From Lutibacter sp. (GTDB lineage: Bacteria; Bacteroidota; Bacteroidia; Flavobacteriales; Flavobacteriaceae), in the NCBI GenBank assembly GCA_021647265.1, contig JAKIVA010000001.1:42024-106023 (forward strand): a stretch of DNA of 64,000 nt, written 5' to 3'. The notes beneath the pieces are model-generated. The model saw nothing but the letters and a program-made list of their open reading frames with translations, made no database searches and had not been told where the DNA came from. This document shows, piece after piece, positions 25,598 through 34,176 of the stretch. The position numbers were made by a program, and so were the translations under genes. Position 1 is the stretch's first letter. Every line of letters begins with the position of its first letter.

Positions 25598-27355
25598 ATG
25601 CAGTATTCAAAATTTAAATCAATACTAAAATGGCTTTCTAAAATTTCATTTTTATTAAGTTGTATTGCTTTAATTGGTATTATTATTGATTATGGAGTAT
25701 TTCAATCTGAACCTTTTGAACAAAAATTATTTTGGTTATATCTCACAACTGTTGGAGTTGCATTTATAACAACTGTATTTCGATTTTTTCAACAAAAAAA
25801 TAACCAAAAAATACAAACTTTAATTTTTGATATTTTTTTTTCGCTTATTCTTCTAACACTTTTAATCCATCATTTAAAACTTTTTAATATTGATTTATTA
25901 AATGATAAAATATGGTTACAACTGGGAACTTTTATTGTTTTTATACGTGAAATATCATTAATAGACTTTAATTTAATTAAGGAGAAATTAAATCCTGCTC
26001 AACTTTTTGTACTTAGTTTTTTTACCATTATTTTAATTGGATCTGTTTTATTAATGCTCCCAAAATCAACCTATAACGGGATTTCATTTGTCAACGCCCT
26101 GTTTACCTCAACAAGTGCCGTTTGTGTTACAGGTTTAATTGTAGTTGATACAGGTACTTATTTTACACATTTCGGTCAAGTTATTTTAATTATTTTAATG
26201 CAATTAGGCGGTTTAGGAATTATGACCTTTGCCAGCTTTTTTAGCTACTTTTTTAAAGGCGTTTCCTCTTATAAAAATCAATTAATGCTTAGTGATATGA
26301 CTAATTCTGAAAAAATTGCTGAAGTATTTAGCATTATAAAAAAGATTGTCTTAGTCACTTTCTCAATAGAAGCTATTGGTGGAATCTTAATTTTTAGAAG
26401 TTTAAGTCCTTCATTAATTCCTGGCCTAAACAACAGAATCTTCTTTTCAATTTTTCACACGGTTTCTGGGTTTTGTAATGCAGGGTTTTCAACATTAACC
26501 AATAATTTATATGAGGTAGGTTATAGATTTAATTACCCTTTGCATATTGTAATAGCATTTCTTATTATTCTTGGAGGAATTGGGTTTCCAATTATTTTTA
26601 ATTTCTTTAAATATATACGTCATCTAATTATAAAACGAATTAAACTTCTTGAAAATCATAAAAGTGCGGTTTATGTACCATGGGTAATTAATATCAATAC
26701 AAAATTAGTGGTAATAACCTCAACTCTATTAATAATTTTTGGGATGTTACTTTTCTATGTATTAGAGTTTAATCATTCTCTTGCAAACCAAGGTGAATTT
26801 GGCAAAATGGTTGGAGCCTTTTTTGCAGCCGTAACACCAAGAACAGCCGGATTTAACACTATAAATATGAATTCTTTACAGGCGCCAACAATATTGTTAA
26901 TTATATTTTTAATGTGGGTTGGGGCATCACCAGCGTCAACAGGTGGTGGTATAAAAACCAGTACTTTTGCTATTGCAACTTTGAATATTTTTAGCATTGC
27001 TAGGCGAAAAAATAAAACTGAAATTTTTCATAGGGAAATTGCTGCTATCTCTATAAAAAGAGCATTTGCTGTAATTTCTTTATCTTTAATTGTAATTGGA
27101 CTTGCTGTATTTTTAATTGCTATTTTTGATGGAGATAAAAATATGATGGCAATTATTTTTGAATGTTTTTCAGCTTTTAGTACAGTTGGGTTAAGTTTAG
27201 GTATTACCAGTTCACTTACTGATGCTAGTAAAATTATTTTGGTGCTAACCATGTTTATTGGTAGAGTTGGTATGCTAACCTTATTAATTTCCTTTTTAAA
27301 AAAAGTAACTCACACAAAATACAGACATCCAACTGAAGAAATTTTAATAAATTAA
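25598..27355 (+). CDS. trkH: TrkH/KtrB-family potassium uptake protein, membrane subunit
   Basis: The 585-aa protein is the ion-conducting subunit of a Trk/Ktr K+ uptake system. The core repeats of the TrkH/HKT fold are visible: FTSTSAVCVTGLIVVDTG, HTVSGFCNAGFST, AAVTPRTAGFNTINM and CFSAFSTVGLSLG, each with the selectivity-filter glycine. An extra N-terminal segment (about 130 residues with several hydrophobic helices) makes it longer than a typical KtrB. The trkA gene follows after 10 bp, so the two form an operon. Confidence 0.93.
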   Translation: MQYSKFKSILKWLSKISFLLSCIALIGIIIDYGVFQSEPFEQKLFWLYLTTVGVAFITTVFRFFQQKNNQKIQTLIFDIFFSLILLTLLIHHLKLFNIDLLNDKIWLQLGTFIVFIREISLIDFNLIKEKLNPAQLFVLSFFTIILIGSVLLMLPKSTYNGISFVNALFTSTSAVCVTGLIVVDTGTYFTHFGQVILIILMQLGGLGIMTFASFFSYFFKGVSSYKNQLMLSDMTNSEKIAEVFSIIKKIVLVTFSIEAIGGILIFRSLSPSLIPGLNNRIFFSIFHTVSGFCNAGFSTLTNNLYEVGYRFNYPLHIVIAFLIILGGIGFPIIFNFFKYIRHLIIKRIKLLENHKSAVYVPWVININTKLVVITSTLLIIFGMLLFYVLEFNHSLANQGEFGKMVGAFFAAVTPRTAGFNTINMNSLQAPTILLIIFLMWVGASPASTGGGIKTSTFAIATLNIFSIARRKNKTEIFHREIAAISIKRAFAVISLSLIVIGLAVFLIAIFDGDKNMMAIIFECFSAFSTVGLSLGITSSLTDASKIILVLTMFIGRVGMLTLLISFLKKVTHTKYRHPTEEILIN

Positions 27356-27365
27356 TGTCAAAAAA

Positions 27366-28052
27366 ATGAAATATATAATAATCGGACTTGGGAATTTTGG
27401 GGCTTCACTTGCTGAACGACTTACTAAAACAGGAAATGAAGTAATTGGTGTTGATAACAAAATGAGTAAAGTTGAAGCACTAAAAGGAAACATTACACAT
27501 ACCGTTTGTTTAGATTGTACCGACCCGCAAGCTGTGTCCTATTTACCATTAAATGACACTGACGTGGTTATTATTTGTATTGGCGAAAATGAAGGAACCA
27601 ATATTATGGCAACTGCACTAATGAAACGCTTAAAAGTTAAACGTTTAATTGGTAGAGCTGTTTCCGCCTTGCACGAAGGTGTTCTAGAAGCAATGGGCGT
27701 TGAAGAATTTATACACCCTGAAGATGAAACTGCTGAACGATGGGCTAAAAAATTAAATCTTAAAGGTGTAATTGACTCCTTTGAAGTTGAAGGAAATTAT
27801 AGTATTATTGAGGCAAAAGTTCCAGAAAAATTTGAAGGAAAGTCGTTGTTAGAATTAAATTTAGGTAAAAATTATAATGTAGTAGTTTTAACAACTATTA
27901 AAATAATAGAACAAAAAAATTTAGTAGGAATTAAAAGAAACGTTAAAAAGGCACAAGGAGTAGCAACTTCTAAAACCATTTTAAATAAAGGAGAAATAAT
28001 TGTACTTTATGGCAATGTAAAAAATATTGAAAAGCTACTGGAAGAAAATTAA
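27366..28052 (+). CDS. trkA: TrkA/KtrA-family potassium uptake regulatory protein
   Basis: The 228-aa protein has an RCK_N Rossmann domain with GLGNFGASLAERL (about 7-19) and Asp near residue 30 for NAD(H) or ATP binding. It ends in a TrkA-C domain (about 135-228). It gates the TrkH subunit encoded 10 bp upstream in response to nucleotide. The single RCK unit makes it KtrA-like rather than the double E. coli TrkA. It acts as a cytoplasmic ring at the inner membrane. Confidence 0.93.
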   Translation: MKYIIIGLGNFGASLAERLTKTGNEVIGVDNKMSKVEALKGNITHTVCLDCTDPQAVSYLPLNDTDVVIICIGENEGTNIMATALMKRLKVKRLIGRAVSALHEGVLEAMGVEEFIHPEDETAERWAKKLNLKGVIDSFEVEGNYSIIEAKVPEKFEGKSLLELNLGKNYNVVVLTTIKIIEQKNLVGIKRNVKKAQGVATSKTILNKGEIIVLYGNVKNIEKLLEEN

Positions 28053-28081
28053 AACTATAAAAAAATTAAATTACTTATTTT

Positions 28082-28600
28082 ATGAGAAAATTACTACTAA
28101 TTATAGTACTCTCTTTATCTACTTTTTTATATGCACAGGACAACACAAGAGGTTATAAAGTAAACGTTGGTGAACAAGCACCAAACTTATCGTTTTCTTT
28201 AATGGATGGCACTCCTATTTCAAATGAGATTTTAAAAGGAAAAGTTGTTGTATTACAATTTACAGCTTCTTGGTGTGTTGTTTGCCGTAAAGAAATGCCT
28301 CATTTAGAAAAAGAAGTTTGGCAACAATTTAAAAATGACGATTTTATTCTGATAGGAATTGACTTAAAAGAAAAACCCGAAAAAGTAAAACGCTTTATAG
28401 CACAAATGAAAGTTACTTATCCTTTTGCAATAGATACTAATGGTGAACTTTTTGAAAGTTTTACACTACCAAATGCCGGTGTAACAAGAAATATTGTTTT
28501 AGATAAAAAAGGAAAAATTATTTTTCTGTCTCGTTTATATGAAGTAGAAGAGTTTAAACAAATGGTAAATATTATAGACTTAGCACTTAAAAAAGATTAG
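28082..28600 (+). CDS. TlpA-like thiol-disulfide oxidoreductase
   Basis: The 172-aa protein has a signal peptide ending at LYAQ and a thioredoxin fold of AhpC/TSA-Redoxin type. The motif SWCVVC (Cys65, Cys68) is an atypical CxxC. It should act in the periplasm, reducing disulfides or serving redox folding. It follows trkA by 29 bp and precedes the VF530 gene by 11 bp, but the functional link with potassium uptake is unclear. Confidence 0.88.
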   Translation: MRKLLLIIVLSLSTFLYAQDNTRGYKVNVGEQAPNLSFSLMDGTPISNEILKGKVVVLQFTASWCVVCRKEMPHLEKEVWQQFKNDDFILIGIDLKEKPEKVKRFIAQMKVTYPFAIDTNGELFESFTLPNAGVTRNIVLDKKGKIIFLSRLYEVEEFKQMVNIIDLALKKD

Positions 28601-28611
28601 CTTTAACTTGT

Positions 28612-28848
28612 ATGAGATCCAAAAACAGTGATAAAGAGCAACCAAACAATCCGCTTCATGGTATTAAGCTTGCAGAAATTTTGCAATACCTCATCTCAAC
28701 ATATGGATGGGAAGAATTAGGAGTTTTAATTAAAATAAATTGTTTTAAAAGCAACCCCACCATTAAATCTTGTTTAAAATTTCTAAGAAAAACGCCATGG
28801 GCCAGAACCAAAGTGGAAAATTTATATTTAAAATCTATTCGAAAATAA
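28612..28848 (+). CDS. VF530 family (DUF2132) DNA-binding protein
   Basis: The 78-aa protein carries the VF530 signature almost throughout: NNPLHGIKLAEILQYLI, then YGWEELG and FLRKTPWARTKVE. The family is small, basic and thought to bind DNA. Its biological role is unsettled. It sits just after the TlpA gene and before the second helicase promoter, so it is probably the last gene of the trkH-trkA-tlpA transcript. Confidence 0.88.
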   Translation: MRSKNSDKEQPNNPLHGIKLAEILQYLISTYGWEELGVLIKINCFKSNPTIKSCLKFLRKTPWARTKVENLYLKSIRK

Positions 28849-28896
28849 AATTAAACACTCCTTTTTTATTCCTAAGAAAATGCTTCTAAATATGTG

Positions 28897-28904
28897 TACC
28901 TTTG
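28897..28904 (+). promoter_or_regulatory. TAnnTTTG promoter element before the second DEAD-box helicase
   Basis: TACCTTTG ends 24 bp before the ATG at 28929. It resembles the box before the first helicase (19473), both TACCTTTG followed by GC. Confidence 0.5.
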
Positions 28905-28928
28905 CAAAATATTGTTTAAACAACACCT

Positions 28929-30164
28929 ATGCAATTTAAAAACTTACAGTTAAACAAACCTATTTTAAGAGCCATTTCAGAAAAGGGATATCAGTTGGCT
29001 ACTCCTGTACAAGAGCAAACAATTCCATTGGTATTGGCAAAAAAGGATGTAATTGCATCTGCACAAACAGGTACCGGTAAAACAGCAGCTTTTGCATTGC
29101 CAATTTTACAGTTGTTGTTTGACAAACAAGATTCGGGTAAAAAAGCTAAAAAAATTAGAGCATTAATTGTAAGTCCTACACGAGAGTTAGCCATTCAAAT
29201 TGAAGATAGTTTTAAAACCTACGGTCAATACACTAATTTGAGAGCTACCGTTTTATATGGAGGAACTTCTATTGAGCCTCAAAAAGATATACTTAAAAAA
29301 GGAGTTGATATTTTAATCGCTACACCTGGAAGACTATTAGATTTACACAAACAAGATTGTGTAAATTTAGATTATATTGAAATATTGGTTTTGGATGAAG
29401 CCGATTTAATGTTAGATATGGGTTTTATAAATGATGTAAAAAAAATTGAACGATTGTGCCCTAAAACAAAGCAAATTTTGTTGTTTTCAGCCACCATGCC
29501 TTCTAAAATAGTTGAATTGGCAGGTGCTATTTTAAAAAATCCAATAACTGTTGATGTAACACCTAAATCTTCAGCAGCAGAAAGTGTGCATCAAAAATTG
29601 TACTACGTACCAAAACAAAAAAAAATGGAGCTGTGTTTACACTTGTTACGTAATACCATAAAAGGTGATATTCTAATTTTTAGACGCACAAAATTTGGCG
29701 TTGATAAATTAGAAAAAATGCTTCGTAAAAATGGCTATAAAGTCAATAGTATTCACGGCGATAAAACGCAAAGTGCAAGAGAAGAAGCTTTAAATAAGTT
29801 TAAAAATAAACAAGTTAATATTTTAATTGCTACAGATGTTGCTTCTCGCGGAATTGATATTAATAATTTAGATGCTGTTATTAATTTTGATATGCCAAAT
29901 GTACCTGAAACCTACGTGCATAGAATTGGAAGAACAGGTAGAGCTGGTAAAACAGGACATTCTTTTTCATTCTGTTCAGCTGATGAAAGAACTTATATTG
30001 AAACTATTGAAAAATTAATAGGTACAAAAATACCCATTGAAGAAGAGCACCCTTACCCGTTAGATCCTAAAGCCAAACCTGAAGTATATATAAAAAAAGG
30101 GAGTAACCATAAAAAAGGGCGAAAATCTGCCGCTTCTAAAAAGAAAAAAAAGCGTTGGTATTAA
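28929..30164 (+). CDS. DEAD-box ATP-dependent RNA helicase, second paralogue
   Basis: The 411-aa product carries AQTGTGKT, SPTRELA, ATPGRLLD, LDEADLMLDMG, SAT and HRIGRTGR, so all helicase motifs are intact. It ends in a short, strongly basic tail (KKGSNHKKGRKSAASKKKKK). It is about the same length as the helicase at 19499 and clearly paralogous, but its RecA2 domain differs (FRRTKFGVDKLEKML) and its tail is shorter. A division of labour in RNA remodelling is likely but not visible. Confidence 0.94.
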   Translation: MQFKNLQLNKPILRAISEKGYQLATPVQEQTIPLVLAKKDVIASAQTGTGKTAAFALPILQLLFDKQDSGKKAKKIRALIVSPTRELAIQIEDSFKTYGQYTNLRATVLYGGTSIEPQKDILKKGVDILIATPGRLLDLHKQDCVNLDYIEILVLDEADLMLDMGFINDVKKIERLCPKTKQILLFSATMPSKIVELAGAILKNPITVDVTPKSSAAESVHQKLYYVPKQKKMELCLHLLRNTIKGDILIFRRTKFGVDKLEKMLRKNGYKVNSIHGDKTQSAREEALNKFKNKQVNILIATDVASRGIDINNLDAVINFDMPNVPETYVHRIGRTGRAGKTGHSFSFCSADERTYIETIEKLIGTKIPIEEEHPYPLDPKAKPEVYIKKGSNHKKGRKSAASKKKKKRWY

Positions 30165-30189
30165 CTTGGAAATTGATTGTTCATAATGT

Positions 30190-30400
30190 TCGTCACCCTG
30201 AACTCGTTTCAGGGTCTTATTTGATATAAATTCATAATTATCAAAACTATGAGATACTGAAAAAAGTTCACTGCTTCCGCACGATTGTGTGGTGTGGCTT
30301 TATTGTTATTTATCTAAAATTAAAATTGCGTTATATTTAAGGGCTTGGTAGAAACCAAGCTAGTGAGTGATTGCGTCGCGTACTATAAAAAAAAACCTTT
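30190..30400. repeat. Intergenic hairpins of dispersed-repeat type between convergent genes
   Basis: The 248-bp gap between the helicase and rlmF has no gene. It holds a perfect 8-bp hairpin of the ACCCTGAA/TTCAGGGT type (arms 30195-30202 and 30208-30215). It also holds a GCTTGG/CCAAGC hairpin (30343-30348 and 30355-30360) and GC-richer segments, among them a GCACGATTGTGTGGTGTGG stretch. The first hairpin resembles the one inside the 9360-9514 element. Confidence 0.5.
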
Positions 30401-30412
30401 TGTTGAAATAAA

Positions 30413-31339
30413 TTAGATTGTTCCAATCCATTTTTTTTGTTCTTCCTTACTTAAAAATGTCCAAGCAATAACACGTGTTACTTTGTTACCCTGATGCATT
30501 GGAATTGTTTTTATTTCTGTTGCTCCCAGTTTTTCCAATGAATCATACATACTTTGTACATTCTCTTTTTTTGAAACCAATGTGGTGTACCAAAAGCATT
30601 GTTTTTTAAACATGGAACTTTCATACAAATAAGTATGCACAAATGCTTTTTCTCCTCCTTTGTACCACAACTCTTGTTGTTTTCCACTAAAATTTCGTGC
30701 TTTAGAATCATTTCTACCTCCCAAACCTTCTAACTTCCTGGCATTTGCTTCCATAGCTTCCTGTTGAGACCTATAAAATGGAGGGTTACACATTGTTGCA
30801 GAAAACCTGTCTTCTTCATCTAAAATACCCTTAAATATTTGCGATGAACTTGCTTGCTGTTTTAATTCAATAAATTTAGTTAGTTTATTCTTTTTTAAGA
30901 TTTTATTAGCTCTATCTAACGATTTTTTATCAATATCAGTCCCAACAAATTGCCAACTATATTCAGCATTCCCTAACAACGGGTAAATACAACTTGCCCC
31001 AGTACCAATATCTAATATTGAAATATTCTTTTTAATTCCTGAAGATGTTAACAACTCATTTAAATGATGAATATAATCTACTCTACCTGGAATTGGCGGA
31101 CATAAATTATCATCAGGAAAATTCCAAAAAGTAATATTGTAATACTTAAATAATAATGCTGTATTTATTGCTTTTACAGCTTCAGGATTAGCAAAATCTA
31201 TTGTTTCTGTTCCATATTTGTTAACAAATACAAATTGTATTAATTCTGGGTAAACTTCACATAAATCTTCAAAATTATAATCTTGTTGATGTATATTGTT
31301 AGGATGAAGTGAACCTTGTTGCTTATGTGATTTTGTCAT
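30413..31339 (-). CDS. rlmF: 23S rRNA (adenine-1618-N6)-methyltransferase RlmF
   Basis: The 308-aa protein has the N6-adenine methyltransferase motif CNPPFY (near residue 185) and the SAM-binding LDIGTGASCIYPLLG (about 105-120). It also has the RlmF-specific N-terminal signature DFANPEAVKAINTALL and the segment GLGGRNDSKARNFSGKQQELWYKGGE. It methylates A1618 of 23S rRNA in the large subunit. The length is normal. It is transcribed towards the helicase and is divergent from the TetR gene. Confidence 0.93.
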   Translation of the reverse strand: MTKSHKQQGSLHPNNIHQQDYNFEDLCEVYPELIQFVFVNKYGTETIDFANPEAVKAINTALLFKYYNITFWNFPDDNLCPPIPGRVDYIHHLNELLTSSGIKKNISILDIGTGASCIYPLLGNAEYSWQFVGTDIDKKSLDRANKILKKNKLTKFIELKQQASSSQIFKGILDEEDRFSATMCNPPFYRSQQEAMEANARKLEGLGGRNDSKARNFSGKQQELWYKGGEKAFVHTYLYESSMFKKQCFWYTTLVSKKENVQSMYDSLEKLGATEIKTIPMHQGNKVTRVIAWTFLSKEEQKKWIGTI

Positions 31340-31402
31340 AATTTTAGAAAACTCAAAAGTACTACATTTTAAGTTTTAACACCCTTTTATATTTACAAAG
31401 AG

Positions 31403-31416
31403 AATGAATGTTCATT
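31403..31416. promoter_or_regulatory. Palindromic operator candidate for the TetR regulator
   Basis: The sequence AATGAATGTTCATT has perfect 6-bp inverted arms with a 2-base spacer. It ends 17 bp upstream of the -7 box at 31434, over the expected -33 region, where a bound TetR dimer would block transcription. Confidence 0.5.
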
Positions 31417-31433
31417 TTATGGATATATTTATA

Positions 31434-31441
31434 TATATTTG
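31434..31441 (+). promoter_or_regulatory. TAnnTTTG promoter element for the TetR gene
   Basis: TATATTTG overlaps an in-frame TTG at 31439, so translation should begin at the ATG at 31472, 30 bp downstream of the box. Confidence 0.55.
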
Positions 31442-31471
31442 CACCTTAATAACTATTCTAAAAACAAATTT

Positions 31472-32059
31472 ATGGCAATTAGACAAAAGTGTGATAAAAA
31501 GCGTGTTGCTTTATTAAAAGCGACACTTCATTTGGTAAACAACCAAGGTTTTCATCATGCACCGATGTCTAAAATTGCGAAAATGGCTGAAATGTCTCCC
31601 GCAACTATTTATATTTATTTTGAAAACAAACAAGATTTAATCAATCAGTTGTATTTAGAAATGAAAAGCACATTTAGCTCTTTCGCTTTTAAAAATTATA
31701 GTGAAGAACAATGTGTTAAAGAAAGTTTTAAAAAAGTTTGGTATAACATTGCTAATTTTAAATTAAACCACGAGGAAGAGTCAAATTTTTTATCACAATG
31801 TGATAATACCCCAATTATTGATGAAGAAATTAAACTCGAAGGCTTAAAGCATTTACAACCACTACTTGATTTATGGGAAAGAGGAATACAAGAAGGTATT
31901 ATAAAACCAATTTCACCTTATCTATTGTATGCTTTTACCATTTATCCATTAGCATTTTTAACAAATAAACAATATAAAAATAGTTGCGAGTTAACTACTA
32001 ATAAATTGATTGAAGCTTTTCAAGTTGCTTGGGATGGTATAAAAATACAAAACCGTTAA
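31472..32059 (+). CDS. TetR/AcrR family transcriptional regulator
   Basis: From the ATG at 31472 the protein is 195 aa. The N-terminal helix-turn-helix is typical: ALLKATLHLVNNQGFHHAPM, then AEMSPATIYIYFENKQDLINQLY (about 12-60). The C-terminal ligand-binding half has the LDLWERGIQEGIIKP element of flavobacterial TetR proteins. It probably represses itself through the palindrome at 31403 and may control the nitroreductase and dehydrogenase downstream. The inducer is unknown. Confidence 0.92.
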   Translation: MAIRQKCDKKRVALLKATLHLVNNQGFHHAPMSKIAKMAEMSPATIYIYFENKQDLINQLYLEMKSTFSSFAFKNYSEEQCVKESFKKVWYNIANFKLNHEEESNFLSQCDNTPIIDEEIKLEGLKHLQPLLDLWERGIQEGIIKPISPYLLYAFTIYPLAFLTNKQYKNSCELTTNKLIEAFQVAWDGIKIQNR

Positions 32060-32075
32060 TACAACTATTATTGCC

Positions 32076-32110
32076 GAAGCTATGTACAATTTAGCTTCTT
32101 TAAAATTAAC
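32076..32110 (+). terminator. Hairpin after the TetR gene
   Basis: Perfect 7-bp arms (32076-32082 and 32092-32098, 9-base loop) are followed by a weak T-run. This could end the TetR transcript before the nitroreductase gene. Confidence 0.4.
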
Positions 32111-32180
32111 CATCAAAAAAAATTAATCAGATAAAATAAAAGAAATTTCAAAAAATTATAACTAAAAGAATCAAAATATT

Positions 32181-32813
32181 ATGGAATTATTAGATAAATT
32201 AAATTGGAGATACGCTGCAAAAGCGATGAATGGAGAAAAAGTTTCTCAAAAAAAAATTGACAACATTATTGAGGCAGCACGTTTAGCTCCAACTTCAAGT
32301 GGCTTACAACCTTTTGAAATTTTTGTGATTAAAAATCAAAAGATAAAAGAAGAAATTAGACCTATTGCTTGGAATCAATCCGTAATTACAGATTGTTCTC
32401 ATTTATTGGTTTTTGCTGCTTGGGATACTTACACAGAAGATCGAATTAATAAAATGTTCGACTTGACAAATGAAATTAGAGGATTTAAAAATGAAGGCTG
32501 GGAAAATTACCGTCAAATGTTATTAGGTATGTATCCACAAAAAGATCCAGAAGAAAACTTTAACCATGCAGCTAAACAAGCTTATATTGCTTTTAGCGCT
32601 GCTATTATTGCCGCTGCCTATGAAAATGTTGATACTACGCCCATTGAAGGGTTTGAACCTGCTGAAGTTGATAAAATTTTAGGGTTAAGAGAAAAAGGAT
32701 TAAGAAGTTGTGTAATGCTTCCTGTAGGTTATAGAAATGTTGAAAGTGATTGGTTAGTTAATCTTAAAAAAGTAAGAAAATCAACCAAAGATTTAGTAAC
32801 CGTAATTGAGTAA
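32181..32813 (+). CDS. Nitroreductase-family NAD(P)H-dependent FMN oxidoreductase
   Basis: The 210-aa protein has the nitroreductase fold: LNWRYAAKAMNGEKVS at the start, an AARLAPTSSGLQPFEIFVI FMN-binding stretch near residue 30, and GLREKGLRSCVMLPVGYR near residue 175. It should reduce nitro compounds, quinones or similar electrophiles with NAD(P)H in the cytoplasm. It precedes an iron-dependent alcohol dehydrogenase by 30 bp and follows a TetR gene. The three resemble an inducible detoxification module. Confidence 0.92.
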   Translation: MELLDKLNWRYAAKAMNGEKVSQKKIDNIIEAARLAPTSSGLQPFEIFVIKNQKIKEEIRPIAWNQSVITDCSHLLVFAAWDTYTEDRINKMFDLTNEIRGFKNEGWENYRQMLLGMYPQKDPEENFNHAAKQAYIAFSAAIIAAAYENVDTTPIEGFEPAEVDKILGLREKGLRSCVMLPVGYRNVESDWLVNLKKVRKSTKDLVTVIE

Positions 32814-32843
32814 TTCATCAATAAAAAATTAAAAAATAATAGT

Positions 32844-34004
32844 ATGAATAATTTTCAATATAAAAATCCAACTAAAATATTATTTGGTAAAAATCAACTA
32901 GAAAATATAGTTCCTGAAATTCCAGAAAACTCGAAAGTATTAATGCTTTATGGAGGTGGGAGTATTAAAAAAAATGGGGTTTATGAACAAGTAACAAAAG
33001 CACTCTCAAATTTTGAAGTTATTGAGTTTGGGGGAATTCCTGCAAACCCAGAATATGCCATTTTAATAGATGCTTTAAAAATAATTAAAGAAAAAGATAT
33101 TACATTTTTATTAGCTGTTGGTGGAGGTTCTGTAATTGATGGAACTAAATTTTTATCGGCTGCAGCTCTTTTCAAAGGGGAAAACCCATGGAATATTTTA
33201 GCTGAAAATATTGCTGTACAAAAAGGAATGCCTTTTGGAACTGTACTTACACTACCTGCAACAGGTTCAGAAATGAATTCAGGGGCTGTAATTACACGAA
33301 AAGAAACAAAAGAAAAATTGGTTATGGGAGGTCCTGGATTATTTCCTCAATTTTCAATTTTAGATCCTGAAGTGGTAAAATCTATACCTCAACGTCAAAT
33401 TGCAAATGGTTTGGCTGATGCTTTTACGCACGTTTTAGAACAATATATGACATATCCCGTTGGTGGTTTTCTTCAAGATCGTTTTGCTGAAAGTATTTTA
33501 CAAACTTTAATAGAAATTGCTCCAAAAATAATGAGCGATACTTCAGATTATGAAGCGGCTTCTAATTTTATGTGGAGTTGTACTATGGCTTTAAACGGAT
33601 TAATTCAGCAAGGCGTGCCTTCAGATTGGGCAATTCATATGATTGGTCACGAATTAACAGCTTTGTACGGAATTGACCACGCTCGTACATTGGCAATTAT
33701 TACTGAAAGTCATTACACTTACAATTTTGAAGATAAAAAAGAAAAATTAGCACAATATGCAACACGTGTTTGGAATGTAACTGAAGGAACCACAGAAGAA
33801 AAAGCCAAAGCTGGAATTACAAAAACAACTGCATTTTTTCAATCATTAGGCATTAAAACTAAACTTTCAGAATATACAGACAGGTATGAGGGAACTGCTG
33901 AAATTATTTCAAAACGATTTACAGATCGCGGTTGGAAAGGATTAGGTGAACACGGTAAAATTACACCTAGTGATGTTGAAAAAATTGTTAAAATGAGTTA
34001 TTAA
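32844..34004 (+). CDS. Iron-containing alcohol dehydrogenase (YqhD/BDH-like)
   Basis: The 386-aa protein starts with the YqhD/butanol-dehydrogenase signature NFQYKNPTKILFGKNQLENI and contains the GGGSVIDGTKF nucleotide-binding motif. The metal site is formed by D and H residues in GLADAFTHVLEQY and GHELTALYGIDHARTLAI. YqhD-type enzymes reduce short aldehydes with NADPH, often as protection against lipid-peroxidation aldehydes. Location after the nitroreductase and TetR genes supports a reactive-electrophile response. A long perfect hairpin follows the stop codon. Confidence 0.93.
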   Translation: MNNFQYKNPTKILFGKNQLENIVPEIPENSKVLMLYGGGSIKKNGVYEQVTKALSNFEVIEFGGIPANPEYAILIDALKIIKEKDITFLLAVGGGSVIDGTKFLSAAALFKGENPWNILAENIAVQKGMPFGTVLTLPATGSEMNSGAVITRKETKEKLVMGGPGLFPQFSILDPEVVKSIPQRQIANGLADAFTHVLEQYMTYPVGGFLQDRFAESILQTLIEIAPKIMSDTSDYEAASNFMWSCTMALNGLIQQGVPSDWAIHMIGHELTALYGIDHARTLAIITESHYTYNFEDKKEKLAQYATRVWNVTEGTTEEKAKAGITKTTAFFQSLGIKTKLSEYTDRYEGTAEIISKRFTDRGWKGLGEHGKITPSDVEKIVKMSY

Positions 34005-34069
34005 AAACGCACATTCGACATCAAGCCTTTTGATTATTAGTCATTTACAAATTCTATAGTAAATAAGGA

Positions 34070-34138
34070 TGTCATTCCTGCGAAGGCAGGAATCTAAACG
34101 CATCCTATTTATGGATTCCTGCCTTCGCAGGAATGACA
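34070..34138. repeat. 25-bp perfect inverted repeat (GTCATTCC type), likely bidirectional terminator
   Basis: Arms 34070-34094 and 34114-34138 are exactly complementary, with a 19-base loop. The element lies between convergent genes (alcohol dehydrogenase and PLP decarboxylase). Its GC-rich arms contrast with the background, and it resembles GTCATTCCTGCGAAGGCAGG-type repeats that I know to be widespread in bacterial intergenic DNA. Confidence 0.85.
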
Positions 34139-34176
34139 AAACAACAATAAAACGCACTTTTCAAATAGTCTCTTTA

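Noticed and set aside
34070..34138. Possible insertion-sequence end
   Set aside because: There is no transposase nearby, and a single hairpin between convergent genes is better explained as a repeat or terminator.
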